Below, piece by piece: positions 36,825 through 46,041 of a DNA stretch of 64,000 nt (its first letter is position 1; each line of letters opens with the position of its first letter). The notes beneath the pieces were generated by a model, which was not told the origin of the DNA, ran no database searches, and was given only the letters and a program-made list of their open reading frames with translations. The stretch covers positions 193,151-257,150 of the forward strand of contig JACKLY010000004.1 in assembly GCA_024235655.1 (NCBI GenBank), written 5' to 3'. This DNA is from Zoogloeaceae bacterium. GTDB lineage: Bacteria > Pseudomonadota > Gammaproteobacteria > Burkholderiales > Rhodocyclaceae. The translations under genes and the position numbers were made by a program.

Positions 36825-37424
36825 ATGAGTGAGCGCGAAATTGACCAGTTGCTGGTTGAAAGAGCTCAAAAGGGCGAGAAGCAGGCCTTCGATATCCTGG
36901 TAGCAAAATACCAGCGCAAACTGCATCGCCTGCTTTCCCGCTTCATCCGTGATGCAGCGGAGGTTGAAGATGTCGCGCAGGAAGCATTCATCAAGGCTTA
37001 TCGCGCGTTGCCTTCTTTTCGTGGCGACAGTGCGTTTTATACCTGGATATATCGCATTGGCATCAATACGGCAAAAAACCATCTGGTTGCACAAGGGCGA
37101 CGGGCGCCAACCTCCACCAGCTACGACTCGGAAGAGGCGGAAACCTTCGATGACGGTGATCAGTTACGCGACATCAACACACCGGAAAGCCTTCTCCATT
37201 CAAAACAGATTGGAGAAACGGTCAATGCGGCCATGGAATCCCTGCCCGAAGAATTGCGCACCGCGATTGTTTTGCGCGAGATCGAAGGCATGAGCTATGA
37301 AGAGATAGCGGCAGCCATGAATTGCCCGATTGGTACGGTACGCTCACGGATTTTTCGCGCCCGTGAAGCTGTAGCCGCCAAGCTCAAGCCGCTACTCGAT
37401 GTTTCGGCGGATCGACGCTGGTGA
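36825..37424 (+). CDS. rpoE: RNA polymerase sigma-E (ECF) factor
   Basis: This 199-residue ECF sigma factor has region 2 (AEVEDVAQEAFIKAYRAL...FYTWIYRIGINTAKN) and region 4 (LPEELRTAIVLREIEGMSYEEIAAAM...GTVRSRIFRARE). It directs the envelope stress response. AGGGA precedes two possible starts, GTG 36822 and ATG 36825. The usual anti-sigma genes rseA and rseB do not follow; the next gene is rseC after 13 bp. Confidence 0.95.
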   Translation: MSEREIDQLLVERAQKGEKQAFDILVAKYQRKLHRLLSRFIRDAAEVEDVAQEAFIKAYRALPSFRGDSAFYTWIYRIGINTAKNHLVAQGRRAPTSTSYDSEEAETFDDGDQLRDINTPESLLHSKQIGETVNAAMESLPEELRTAIVLREIEGMSYEEIAAAMNCPIGTVRSRIFRAREAVAAKLKPLLDVSADRRW

Positions 37425-37437
37425 TTGGCAGGCCTTT

Positions 37438-37851
37438 ATGAGCGAGACGAAAGCGACAGTCAGCGCACTTGATGGTGAATATGCACTGGTCAGAACCGGT
37501 GATGGTGGTTGTGGCCGCTGCAATGAACCGGGCGGCTGCGGCGGGGTCAACGTCACGCAGATGTTCTGCAGCCAGCCGCGGGAATGGCGGGTGCTGAACC
37601 CTCGCGGGGCCAAGGTAGGCGAAGAAGTTCGGGTAGCGATTGCCGACGGCGCGCTGACAGCGACTGCACTGACTCTTTATGTGTTGCCACTGGCGCTGCT
37701 GTTCGTCGGCGCCATCTTGGGTGCTGTTCTTTTTTCCGAACTCGGTGGCATTCTGGGCGCTTTGTCAGGCTTGATCCTCGCTTGGCGTTGGGTCGTCCAT
37801 CAACAGAAAAAGCGGCATTGTGATTCCCGGTTTCATCCCCATATCGTTTGA
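37438..37851 (+). CDS. rseC: RseC/MucC family protein
   Basis: This 137-residue membrane protein has an N-terminal Cys-rich motif CGRCNEPGGCGG, two transmembrane helices (about 78-95 and 100-120) and a basic tail. RseC/MucC proteins modulate sigma-E and the SoxR-reducing system at the inner membrane. I chose ATG 37438, since the family N-terminus (TKATVSALDGEYALV) begins there. Directly downstream of rpoE, without rseA/rseB between. Confidence 0.9.
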   Translation: MSETKATVSALDGEYALVRTGDGGCGRCNEPGGCGGVNVTQMFCSQPREWRVLNPRGAKVGEEVRVAIADGALTATALTLYVLPLALLFVGAILGAVLFSELGGILGALSGLILAWRWVVHQQKKRHCDSRFHPHIV

Positions 37852-37934
37852 AGCCGTTTCCAGTTTTTACTGTTTCGTCAATGATCGCTTGTGCTCGATA
37901 CAGTTTTCACGATTTTCATGAGGTAAGACATTCC

Positions 37935-39353
37935 ATGAAGAGCATTTTTTCTGCGCTATTCCTGTTTGTGGTGTCATTTACGGCCAGCGCCCAGGGCAGA
38001 AGCCTTCCCGACTTTTCCGATCTGGTGGACAAGCATGGTTCGGCCGTGGTCAACATCAGTACGACGCAGGTGGTCAAGGGGCGCAACATGCAGTCGCCAT
38101 TCCCCTTCGACGAAAATGACCCGATGTACGATCTTTTTCGTCGCTTCATGCCACCTCAGGAACGTGGCTCGCCAAGAGATTTTGAACATCACTCCCTCGG
38201 TTCCGGTTTCATTGTCAGCCAGGATGGCTACATCATGACCAATGCCCATGTGGTTGATGCTGCAGATGAGGTCGTGGTCAAGCTTACCGACAAGCGTGAG
38301 TTCCGTGCCAAGGTCATCGGCGCCGACAAGCGAACCGACGTGGCCTTGTTGAAAATCGAAGCTACTGCACTCCCGACCGTCAAGCTGGGCGATCCCTCTG
38401 CGCTCAAGGTCGGGGAGTGGGTTCTTGCCATTGGCTCGCCGTTCGGCTTCGATAACAGCGTGACTGCTGGGATTGTCAGTGCCAAGGGCCGCTCATTGCC
38501 GCAGGAAAATTATGTTCCGTTCATCCAGACCGACGTCGCCATCAACCCCGGAAATTCGGGGGGGCCGCTTTTCAACATGCGTGGCGAAGTGGTTGGTATC
38601 AACTCGCAGATCTACAGTCGCTCAGGCGGTTTCATGGGCATCTCGTTTGCCATCCCGATCGATCTGGCAATGGATATCCAGAGTCAGCTTCGCTCTACCG
38701 GCCGTGTCAGTCGCGGCCGCATGGGGGTTGTCATTCAGGAGCTGACCAAGGAGCTCGCCGATTCGTTTGGCTTGGCCAAGGCACAAGGCGCATTGGTGAG
38801 TGCCGTGGAAAAGGGCGGGCCGGCTGAGTCGGCCGGTATTGAGCCTGGTGATGTCGTCCTGCGTTTTGATGGCAAGCCGATCAATACTTCCTCCGATCTG
38901 CCACGCATCGTTGCTGCCACGCGCCCCGGTAGCAAAGTGCCAGTCAGCCTCTGGCGCAAGGGAGCCGCCAAGGAAATCGACTTGCTGGTTGCTGAAATGC
39001 CGGTGGACTCCAAGCAGGCTGCCCGGAGCAGCAAACCGAAGGCTGTTGAGCAGTCCGCCAATCGCCTGGGCCTGGTCGTTTCCGAACTGACGGCCGACCA
39101 GCGCCGTGCGCTCAAGCTTTCCGGTGGTTTGCTGATTGAAGACATTCGTGGCAATGCAGCACGGACAGATTTGCAACGGGGAGATGTCATTCTTGCCGTT
39201 ATCAGCAAAGGGGTGACCACCGAATTGCGTAGTGCCGAGCAATTCAACCGTGTTCTGTCGCAGTTTGACAAGCACGCCAACGTGACCTTGCTGGTACGGC
39301 GGGGCGATGTGCAAACCTTCGTCACGATCAAGGGCTTGAATGGCGACAAATGA
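37935..39353 (+). CDS. mucD: Periplasmic serine protease MucD/DegQ (Do family)
   Basis: The protein has 472 residues, with a signal peptide ending near Ala19 (TASA). A trypsin-like domain follows with the triad in TNAHVVD (His), KRTDVALLKI (Asp) and NPGNSGGPL (Ser), then two PDZ domains. It degrades misfolded envelope proteins; in Pseudomonas MucD restrains the sigma-E-like AlgU. It is third in the rpoE-rseC-mucD group and overlaps the glutaredoxin-like gene by 14 bp. Confidence 0.95.
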   Translation: MKSIFSALFLFVVSFTASAQGRSLPDFSDLVDKHGSAVVNISTTQVVKGRNMQSPFPFDENDPMYDLFRRFMPPQERGSPRDFEHHSLGSGFIVSQDGYIMTNAHVVDAADEVVVKLTDKREFRAKVIGADKRTDVALLKIEATALPTVKLGDPSALKVGEWVLAIGSPFGFDNSVTAGIVSAKGRSLPQENYVPFIQTDVAINPGNSGGPLFNMRGEVVGINSQIYSRSGGFMGISFAIPIDLAMDIQSQLRSTGRVSRGRMGVVIQELTKELADSFGLAKAQGALVSAVEKGGPAESAGIEPGDVVLRFDGKPINTSSDLPRIVAATRPGSKVPVSLWRKGAAKEIDLLVAEMPVDSKQAARSSKPKAVEQSANRLGLVVSELTADQRRALKLSGGLLIEDIRGNAARTDLQRGDVILAVISKGVTTELRSAEQFNRVLSQFDKHANVTLLVRRGDVQTFVTIKGLNGDK

Positions 39354-39594
39354 TTTTCGGCTGACTTTGCTGTCACGCACCTACTGCCATCTCTGCCATG
39401 ACATGGAAGCACAGCTGAAGCCAGTGCTCGATGAATTTGGCGTTGAAGTGGATATCGTTGACGTCGATTCAAGCGACGAACTCGAAGCGCGTTGGGGCGA
39501 GTTGGTGCCTGTGCTGCTGCATGCGGATACGGAGCTCTGTCACTACTTCCTTGACGTACCCAAAGTCCGTGATTATTTAAGGCAAATCCGCTAG
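39340..39594 (+). CDS. Glutaredoxin-like (DUF836-type) thiol protein
   Basis: This 84-residue thioredoxin-fold protein has a CHLC active-site motif near residue 16, followed by the conserved DMEAQL helix and VPVLLH (cis-Pro). It is likely a cytoplasmic dithiol oxidoreductase. Its position between mucD and lepA is the usual one in beta-proteobacteria. Its partner is unknown. Confidence 0.85.
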   Translation: MATNDFRLTLLSRTYCHLCHDMEAQLKPVLDEFGVEVDIVDVDSSDELEARWGELVPVLLHADTELCHYFLDVPKVRDYLRQIR

Positions 39595-39618
39595 AATGCT
39601 AGGTTTTCCGCTTGACTC

Positions 39619-39643
39619 AAAGGGGGCTTGACAGCCCCCTTTT
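39619..39643 (+). terminator. Hairpin just upstream of lepA
   Basis: A 10-bp perfect stem (39619-39628 and 39633-39642, AAAGGGGGCT type) with a TGAC loop and TTTT end ends 9 nt before the lepA ATG. It may be an internal terminator or may mask the lepA ribosome-binding region. Confidence 0.65.
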
Positions 39644-39651
39644 GCGTACCC

Positions 39652-41445
39652 ATGGACCATATTCGAAATTTCTCCATCATTGCCCACATTGACCACGGTA
39701 AATCGACCCTGGCCGATCGCATCATCCACCTCTGTGGTGGCCTTTCCGACCGCGAGATGGAAGCCCAGGTACTTGATTCGATGGATATCGAACGGGAGCG
39801 GGGCATCACGATCAAGGCGCAGACTGCTGCATTGCAGTACAAGTCGAGAAGTGGGGAGATTTACAACCTGAATCTGATCGATACGCCCGGACATGTGGAC
39901 TTCTCCTACGAAGTCTCGCGTTCGCTGTCCGCTTGCGAAGGCGCCTTGCTGGTGGTCGATGCCTCGCAGGGGGTTGAGGCACAGACCGTAGCCAATTGCT
40001 ATACGGCAATCGAACTGGGTGTCGATGTGCTGCCGGTGCTGAACAAGATCGACCTGCCATCGGCTACGCCGGACAATGCCCGCCAGGAAATCGAGGACGT
40101 CATCGGCATCGACGCGTCCGAAGCAGTACTCGCGTCTGCCAAGACCGGACTGGGTGTCGAGGACATCCTTGAAATGATCATCGACAAGGTTCCGCCACCG
40201 CGCGGCAATGTCGATGCGCCGCTCAAGGCGCTGATCATCGATTCCTGGTTTGACAACTATGTTGGGGTTGTCATGCTGGTTCGTGTCGTTGATGGCCGCC
40301 TGCGCCCCAAGGAAAAAATTCGCCTGATGGCAACCGGCTCGCAGCATCTGTGCGAGCAGGTGGGCGTTTTCTCGCCGAAGTCGGTTACGCGCAGCGAATT
40401 GAAGGCCGGAGAGGTTGGGTTCATCATTGCCGGCATCAAGGAGCTGGATGCGGCCAAGGTGGGTGACACCATAACCCTGGTCGACCGGCCGGCGGCCGAA
40501 CCCTTGCCCGGTTTCAAGGAGATCAAGTCGCAGGTATTTGCCGGGCTGTACCCGGTGGAGGCCAACCAGTACGACCAGCTGCGCGAATCGCTGGAAAAAC
40601 TGAAACTGAACGACGCCTCGCTACATTTCGAGCCGGAAGTCTCACAGGCACTCGGTTTCGGTTTTCGTTGCGGTTTCCTCGGCCTGTTGCACATGGAGAT
40701 CGTGCAGGAGCGACTGGAGCGTCAATTCGACCAGGACCTGATCACCACTGCGCCAACCGTTGTTTACGAAGTGGTCATGCGCGACGGCTCGGTCATCCAG
40801 GTCGAAAACCCGGCCAAGCTGCCGGAGGTTCAGAAGATCGAGGAAGTCCGTGAACCAATCATCACGGCTACCATCTTTGTGCCACAGGATTACCTGGGGG
40901 CCGTCATCACGCTCTGCAACCAGAAGCGGGGCAACCAGATTGATCTGCATTACCACGGTCGCCAGGTGAAGGTGGTCTACGACATGCCGATGGCCGAGGT
41001 GGTCATGGATTTCTTCGACAAGCTGAAATCGGTTTCGCGTGGATACGCTTCCCTCGACTACGACTTCAAGGAATACCGCGCCGCCGATGTCGTCAAGCTT
41101 GATATCCTGATCAACGGCGAGAAAGTCGATGCGCTGTCCATCATTGTGCACCGGGCAAATTCGGTCTATCGTGGTCGCGAGCTTGCTTCCAAGATGCGTG
41201 AGCTGATCCCGCGCCAGATGTACGACGTAGCGATCCAGGCAGCAATCGGCTCGAACATCGTTGCACGCGAGAACGTCAAGGCCATGCGCAAGGATGTGCT
41301 GGCCAAGTGTTACGGCGGGGATATCAGCCGGAAGAGAAAATTGCTGGACAAGCAGAAAGCCGGCAAGAAGCGCATGAAACAGGTCGGTTCGGTCGAGATT
41401 CCGCAGGAAGCGTTTCTTGCCGTTCTTCGGGTTGATGGGAAATAA
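39652..41445 (+). CDS. lepA: Elongation factor 4 (LepA)
   Basis: This 597-residue translational GTPase has G1 AHIDHGKST, G2/G3 ERGITIKAQ and DTPGHVDF, and G4 NKIDLP. EF-G-like domains and the LepA-specific C-terminal domain follow, ending KKRMKQVGSVEIPQEAF. It assists ribosome biogenesis and translation under stress. The start is the ATG at which family homology begins (MDHIRNFSIIAHID). Confidence 0.97.
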   Translation: MDHIRNFSIIAHIDHGKSTLADRIIHLCGGLSDREMEAQVLDSMDIERERGITIKAQTAALQYKSRSGEIYNLNLIDTPGHVDFSYEVSRSLSACEGALLVVDASQGVEAQTVANCYTAIELGVDVLPVLNKIDLPSATPDNARQEIEDVIGIDASEAVLASAKTGLGVEDILEMIIDKVPPPRGNVDAPLKALIIDSWFDNYVGVVMLVRVVDGRLRPKEKIRLMATGSQHLCEQVGVFSPKSVTRSELKAGEVGFIIAGIKELDAAKVGDTITLVDRPAAEPLPGFKEIKSQVFAGLYPVEANQYDQLRESLEKLKLNDASLHFEPEVSQALGFGFRCGFLGLLHMEIVQERLERQFDQDLITTAPTVVYEVVMRDGSVIQVENPAKLPEVQKIEEVREPIITATIFVPQDYLGAVITLCNQKRGNQIDLHYHGRQVKVVYDMPMAEVVMDFFDKLKSVSRGYASLDYDFKEYRAADVVKLDILINGEKVDALSIIVHRANSVYRGRELASKMRELIPRQMYDVAIQAAIGSNIVARENVKAMRKDVLAKCYGGDISRKRKLLDKQKAGKKRMKQVGSVEIPQEAFLAVLRVDGK

Positions 41446-41456
41446 AGGGATTCATA

Positions 41457-42245
41457 GTGAACTTTGCACTGATTCTTTTCATTCTCTTGCTGGTTTCCGG
41501 CGCCATCTGGGCAGTTGATTCCCTGTTGCTGCGTCCGAAACGTGTCGCAGACGCCAAGGATCCCTGGTGGGTTGAATATGGTGCCGGTTTCTTCCCGGTG
41601 ATCCTCGTCGTTTTCGTCTTGCGCTCATTCATCGTCGAACCATTCAAGATTCCCTCGGGCTCGATGATTCCGACCTTGCTGATCGGCGATTTCATCCTCG
41701 TCAACAAATTTTCCTATGGCATTCGGTTGCCGATCATCAACAAGAAAATCATCGATATTGGCGAGCCGCAGCGTGGTGATGTCATGGTTTTCCGTTATCC
41801 GGCGGACCCGTCACTGGACTACATCAAGCGCGTGGTCGGGATTCCCGGTGACAAGGTGGCGTACCAGAACAAGCAGCTGACGATCAATGGACAGCCGGCA
41901 ATACTCAGCAAGCAGGACGACTACCTGCATTCGGAGCGTCTCTATTATTCAAGACAGTTCGTCGAGAAGCTGGGAGAAACGGAGCACCGGATTCTCAATG
42001 ACGACGATGCACCATCATTCATCAATGACGCATCACTGTTCCCCTACCGGGAAAATTGTCTCTACAATAACGCAGGCGTGATCTGTACCGTGCCGGCAGG
42101 GCATTACTTCATGGTTGGAGACAACAGGGACAATAGCCGCGACAGCCGGGTGTGGGGATTCGTACCAGAGGAGAATATCGTTGGAAAAGCCTTCTTCATC
42201 TGGTTCAACTTCAATGATCTGGGTCGTATCGGTTCGTTCAAGTAA
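41457..42245 (+). CDS. lepB: Signal peptidase I
   Basis: The 262 residues have two N-terminal membrane segments (about 2-20 and 45-62) and a periplasmic catalytic domain. The Ser/Lys dyad is Ser69 in IPSGSMIPT and Lys124 in DYIKRVVGIPGD, with GDNRDNSRDSR as the late conserved box. It removes Sec signal peptides, including those predicted for MucD and the RHS proteins in this window. GTG start; 11 bp after lepA. Confidence 0.96.
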   Translation: MNFALILFILLLVSGAIWAVDSLLLRPKRVADAKDPWWVEYGAGFFPVILVVFVLRSFIVEPFKIPSGSMIPTLLIGDFILVNKFSYGIRLPIINKKIIDIGEPQRGDVMVFRYPADPSLDYIKRVVGIPGDKVAYQNKQLTINGQPAILSKQDDYLHSERLYYSRQFVEKLGETEHRILNDDDAPSFINDASLFPYRENCLYNNAGVICTVPAGHYFMVGDNRDNSRDSRVWGFVPEENIVGKAFFIWFNFNDLGRIGSFK

Positions 42246-42257
42246 GGGAGGAGAACT

Positions 42258-42617
42258 GTGAAATATCAAAAGGGCGTCAGCCTGTCAGGCCTTATGTTCT
42301 GGGGTGTTGTGCTGGCAATGATTGCATTGCTGGTGATCAAGGTGGCTCCGTCGGCGATCGAGTTCTACAAAATTCGCAAGGGCATCACCTCGGTTGCGGC
42401 GGCTGCCGCACCTGGTGCAACCGTTCCGGAATTGCGCGCGGCCTACTCGAAATACGCTGAAATTGACCATACATCCGATGTCCGGCCTGAAGATCTGGAT
42501 ATCACCAAGGAAGGCAATCAGGTTGTCATTTCCGTTGCCTACGAAAAACGCATTCGACTGTTCGGGCCGGCCAGCCTGCTCATCGAATATCAAGCTTCTT
42601 CCGGCAAGGGCCAATGA
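42258..42617 (+). CDS. DUF4845 membrane-anchored protein
   Basis: The 119 residues comprise one N-terminal transmembrane helix (about 8-30) and a small periplasmic domain, fitting DUF4845, which is regularly found between lepB and rnc. Its function is unknown. GTG start with GGGAGGAG upstream. The stop overlaps the rnc start by 4 bp. Confidence 0.8.
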   Translation: MKYQKGVSLSGLMFWGVVLAMIALLVIKVAPSAIEFYKIRKGITSVAAAAAPGATVPELRAAYSKYAEIDHTSDVRPEDLDITKEGNQVVISVAYEKRIRLFGPASLLIEYQASSGKGQ

Positions 42618-43279
42618 CCGCTAGCAGGCTAGAGAAGGCACTCGCATACACGTTTTCTGACTCGAGCCTGCTGCAGACGGCACTGACCCACCGCAGCCAC
42701 AGTTCACCGCATAACGAGCGGCTGGAATTTATCGGTGATTCGATTCTCAACTGCGTGATTGCACTGGAGCTTTTCCGCAGATTCCCGAGCCTCGCCGAAG
42801 GCGAGATGTCGCGCTTGCGTGCCAATCTGGTGCGTCAGGAAACCCTGCACCAGATTGCGGAAACACTTGCCATCGGCACTGAATTGCGGCTTGGCGAAGG
42901 TGAGATGAAGAGCGGTGGCAATCAACGCCCCTCGATACTTGCCGATGCAGTAGAAGCGTTGATCGGCGCCGTGCATCAGGACAGCAGTTTCGACCATGCA
43001 TCGCGTCTCGTTGTCGGGCTTTACAAGGAACGACTGGATGCCGTGGTGCCGGGGCAGCAGATCAAGGACCCGAAAACCCGCCTGCAGGAATACCTGCAGG
43101 GTCGCCGGATGCCCCTGCCAAAATATTCGCTGATGCAGACTTCCGGTGAGGCACATGCCCAGAATTTTTGCGTAGCCTGCGAAATTCCTTCGCTGCGGAT
43201 TAACACCCAGGGAATTGGTCAGAGCCGGCGCGCGGCAGAACAGATGGCGGCTGAAAAAGCCTTGGAGACGCTCAAATGA
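42614..43279 (+). CDS. rnc: Ribonuclease III
   Basis: This 221-residue double-strand RNase matures rRNA. The catalytic signature NERLEFIGDSIL is near residues 35-46 and the second acidic cluster is in LADAVEALIGAVHQD. A C-terminal dsRBD begins at KTRLQEYLQ. ATGA overlaps join it to DUF4845 upstream and era downstream. Confidence 0.96.
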   Translation: MTASRLEKALAYTFSDSSLLQTALTHRSHSSPHNERLEFIGDSILNCVIALELFRRFPSLAEGEMSRLRANLVRQETLHQIAETLAIGTELRLGEGEMKSGGNQRPSILADAVEALIGAVHQDSSFDHASRLVVGLYKERLDAVVPGQQIKDPKTRLQEYLQGRRMPLPKYSLMQTSGEAHAQNFCVACEIPSLRINTQGIGQSRRAAEQMAAEKALETLK

Positions 43280-44160
43280 CATCCCTGCGATCAGGTTACA
43301 TAGCGATTGTCGGTCGCCCCAATGTCGGCAAATCGACCTTGCTCAATGCTGTTGTGGGCGAAAAGATCAGCATCGTCTCGCGCAAGGCACAGACAACCCG
43401 CCACCGTATCACCGGCATCCGCACCGATGCCGATGCCCAGTATGTCTTCGTCGACACGCCGGGATTCCAGACCCAGCACACCAATGCGCTGAATCGGGCA
43501 ATGAACCGTGGTGTCACCCAGGCACTGGCCGACGTGGATGTGGTTGTCTTCGTTATCGAGGCCGGCCGTTTTGACGGCAAGGACAAGGCAGTGCTCAACC
43601 TGCTGCCTGTGGACAGGCCGGTGATTCTTGCCATCAACAAGATGGACCGGATCAAGGACAAGCCGGGCTTTGTGCCGTTTCTGACTGAAGTCGCCGCGGC
43701 GAGGGACTTTGCTGCGGTTGTTCCGGTCAGTGCCAGCAGCGGCAAGCAGCTCGATGAACTGCTGGGAGAGATTCGCAAGCATCTCCCTCATGAGACCCTG
43801 CTTTTCGGTGAAGATGAAATGACGGACAAGAGTTCGCGCTTCATTGCCGCCGAATACATACGCGAAAAACTCTTCCGCCTGCTCGGTGATGAACTGCCGT
43901 ACTCGACCACGGTCGAGATCGAGAAATTCGAGGAAGAGGGCAATCTCAAGCGGATCTTTGCTGCCATTGTGGTTGATCGCAGCGGGCACAAGGCCATTGT
44001 CATTGGCAAGGGGGGCGAAACGCTGAAGCGTATTGCCAGTGAGGCGCGCCAGGACATGGAGCGCCTGTTCCAAGGCAAGGTTTATCTTGAGATCTGGGTT
44101 CGAGTTAAATCCGGCTGGACCGACGATGAGCGCCTCCTTCGTTCACTTGGTTACGAATAA
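43276..44160 (+). CDS. era: GTPase Era
   Basis: The 294 residues comprise a GTPase domain (GRPNVGKST, VDTPGF, NKMDR) and a C-terminal KH domain with GKGGETLKRI. It binds the 3' end of 16S rRNA in 30S assembly. It overlaps rnc by 4 bp and precedes recO by 12 bp, the classic rnc-era-recO order. Confidence 0.97.
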   Translation: MTSLRSGYIAIVGRPNVGKSTLLNAVVGEKISIVSRKAQTTRHRITGIRTDADAQYVFVDTPGFQTQHTNALNRAMNRGVTQALADVDVVVFVIEAGRFDGKDKAVLNLLPVDRPVILAINKMDRIKDKPGFVPFLTEVAAARDFAAVVPVSASSGKQLDELLGEIRKHLPHETLLFGEDEMTDKSSRFIAAEYIREKLFRLLGDELPYSTTVEIEKFEEEGNLKRIFAAIVVDRSGHKAIVIGKGGETLKRIASEARQDMERLFQGKVYLEIWVRVKSGWTDDERLLRSLGYE

Positions 44161-44172
44161 GCCCTGAGCGCC

Positions 44173-44895
44173 ATGGCAGCACACCAGCGGCAGCGTGTCG
44201 ATGCTCAACCCGCCTGGGTCCTGCACACCTATCCGTTTCGAGAAACCAGCCTGATCGTTGATGTTTTTACCCGCGATCACGGTCGCGTTGCCTTGCTCGC
44301 CCGCGGCGCACGCCGGCCTCGCTCCGCCTTGCGCGGGCTTTTGCTGGCCTTTCAGCCTTTGGAGCTGGGCTGGGCAGGAAAGGGCGAAGTGCAGACTCTG
44401 ATGAAAGCCGAATGGGTGGGCGGTCAACCGCTGCTGTCCGGCAAGGCCCTGTTCTGTGGCTATTACCTGAACGAATTGCTGATCAACCTGCTGCCGCGGG
44501 AAGATGCTCATGAGAGCCTGTTTTCTGCCTACGGAGAAACCCTGTCGCGCTTTGCCGGCAGCGTGCGGGAAGCCGATCTGCGCAGATTCGAGCATGCCCT
44601 GCTGGCAGAGCTTGGCTATGGCCTGACCCTCAGCCATGATGTGAAGGGCGATCCGATCACGGCGGAGGCCTACTACGCCTACCAGATCGAGCATGGGGCA
44701 GTACGCCTGAACGGCCCGGGAAACTCGGCACTGGCCGTACGCGGCAAGACATTGCTGGATCTCAATCAGGAAGACTATTCCGATCCCAGGTCGCTGATCG
44801 AGGCAAAGCAGCTGATGCGCGCCCTGATGACGCATTACCTTGGCGGGCAGACCCTGGCGACACGAAAAATCTTTATGGAGTTGCAGGAACTATGA
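44173..44895 (+). CDS. recO: DNA repair protein RecO
   Basis: This 240-residue protein has an N-terminal OB fold (AWVLHTYPFRETSLIVDVFTRDHG, LLARGARRPRS) and a helical C-terminal domain. It loads RecA onto SSB-coated DNA with RecR. No zinc-finger cysteines are visible, as in several proteobacterial RecO proteins. The stop overlaps pdxJ by 4 bp. Confidence 0.93.
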   Translation: MAAHQRQRVDAQPAWVLHTYPFRETSLIVDVFTRDHGRVALLARGARRPRSALRGLLLAFQPLELGWAGKGEVQTLMKAEWVGGQPLLSGKALFCGYYLNELLINLLPREDAHESLFSAYGETLSRFAGSVREADLRRFEHALLAELGYGLTLSHDVKGDPITAEAYYAYQIEHGAVRLNGPGNSALAVRGKTLLDLNQEDYSDPRSLIEAKQLMRALMTHYLGGQTLATRKIFMELQEL

Positions 44896-45656
44896 GCGCA
44901 ATGATCGAACTCGGCGTCAACATCGACCACGTAGCCACGCTGCGGCAGGCGCGCCGCACCTGGGAACCCGACCCCGTCTGGGCGGCGGTGGAAGCCCATC
45001 TGGGCGGCGCCGACGGCATCACCGTGCATCTGCGCGAAGACCGGCGTCACATCCAGGATGCCGACGTCGAAAAACTGCGCCAGCTCACCCAGATCAAGCT
45101 CAATCTCGAAATGGCGGCCACCGACGAGATGGTCGGCATCGCCTGCCGCCTGATGCCGGAAATGGCCATGCTGGTGCCGGAAGGGCGGCACGAGGTGACC
45201 ACTGAAGGCGGGCTGGATTGTGTCGGGCAGGAGGCCAAGCTCAAGGAGGCCATCACCCGGCTGGCCGATGCCGGCATTGTCAGCAGTGTCTTCATCGATG
45301 CCGAACTGCCGCAGATCGAAGCCGCGGCACGCATTGGCGCAAGGGTCTGCGAGATCCACACCGGCCCCTACGCCCATGCCTTTCACGCCCAGGGCCGCGA
45401 TGCCACGGCGCCGGCGGTGCTCGCCGAGCTCGACAAGGTACGCCGCGCCGGCCAGGCCATCCGCGACCTTGGCATGCGCTTCAATGCCGGGCACGCGCTC
45501 AACTACTACAACGTACAGCCGATTGCTGCCTTGCCCGGCGTGCGCGAGCTGCATATCGGCCATTCGATCGTCAGCCGTTCGGTCTTCGTCGGCTTGCGCG
45601 AGGCCGTGCGCGAAATGAAGGCGCTGCTGCGCGAAGCAGCACGACAGGGCGAGTGA
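44892..45656 (+). CDS. pdxJ: Pyridoxine 5'-phosphate synthase
   Basis: This 254-residue TIM-barrel enzyme makes pyridoxine phosphate from deoxyxylulose phosphate and aminoacetone phosphate. Family marks are GVNIDHVATLRQARR at the N-terminus, GADGITVHLREDRRHI, EIHTGPYA, GHALNYYNV and GHSIVSRSVF. It is in the recO-pdxJ-acpS order. It would supply PLP for enzymes such as TyrB. Confidence 0.97.
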   Translation: MSAMIELGVNIDHVATLRQARRTWEPDPVWAAVEAHLGGADGITVHLREDRRHIQDADVEKLRQLTQIKLNLEMAATDEMVGIACRLMPEMAMLVPEGRHEVTTEGGLDCVGQEAKLKEAITRLADAGIVSSVFIDAELPQIEAAARIGARVCEIHTGPYAHAFHAQGRDATAPAVLAELDKVRRAGQAIRDLGMRFNAGHALNYYNVQPIAALPGVRELHIGHSIVSRSVFVGLREAVREMKALLREAARQGE

Positions 45657-45663
45657 TCGGCGG

Positions 45664-46041
45664 ATGATCTACGGCATCGGCACGGATATCGTTGCGGTCG
45701 AGCGGCTCAACCGCCTGTTCGAACGCCATGGCCAGGCGGCTGCAGCCAAACTGCTGGCGCCATCGGAACTTGCCGAATTTGAGCAGGCCACCGACAAGGG
45801 GCGTTTCCTCGCCAAGCGTTTTGCCGCCAAGGAAGCCTTTGCCAAGGCGCTTGGCACCGGCGTGCGCCCCCCTGCCACGCTGCCGGCGATTGCCGTGAGC
45901 CACGATGACCTCGGCAGGCCCTTGCTGAGTTTTTCCGACGCACTGGCCGCATTGCTCCGCGAAAAGCGCCTCACCGCCCATCTTTCGATTTCCGACGAGC
46001 GTGACACCGCCGTCGCCTTTGTCATCCTGGAACAGGCATGA
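45664..46041 (+). CDS. acpS: Holo-ACP synthase
   Basis: The 125-residue enzyme transfers phosphopantetheine to AcpP Ser37. Magnesium ligands are Asp8 in IGTDIV and Glu57 in FAAKEAFAKALG. It overlaps nagZ by 4 bp and follows pdxJ by 7 bp. Confidence 0.96.
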   Translation: MIYGIGTDIVAVERLNRLFERHGQAAAAKLLAPSELAEFEQATDKGRFLAKRFAAKEAFAKALGTGVRPPATLPAIAVSHDDLGRPLLSFSDALAALLREKRLTAHLSISDERDTAVAFVILEQA

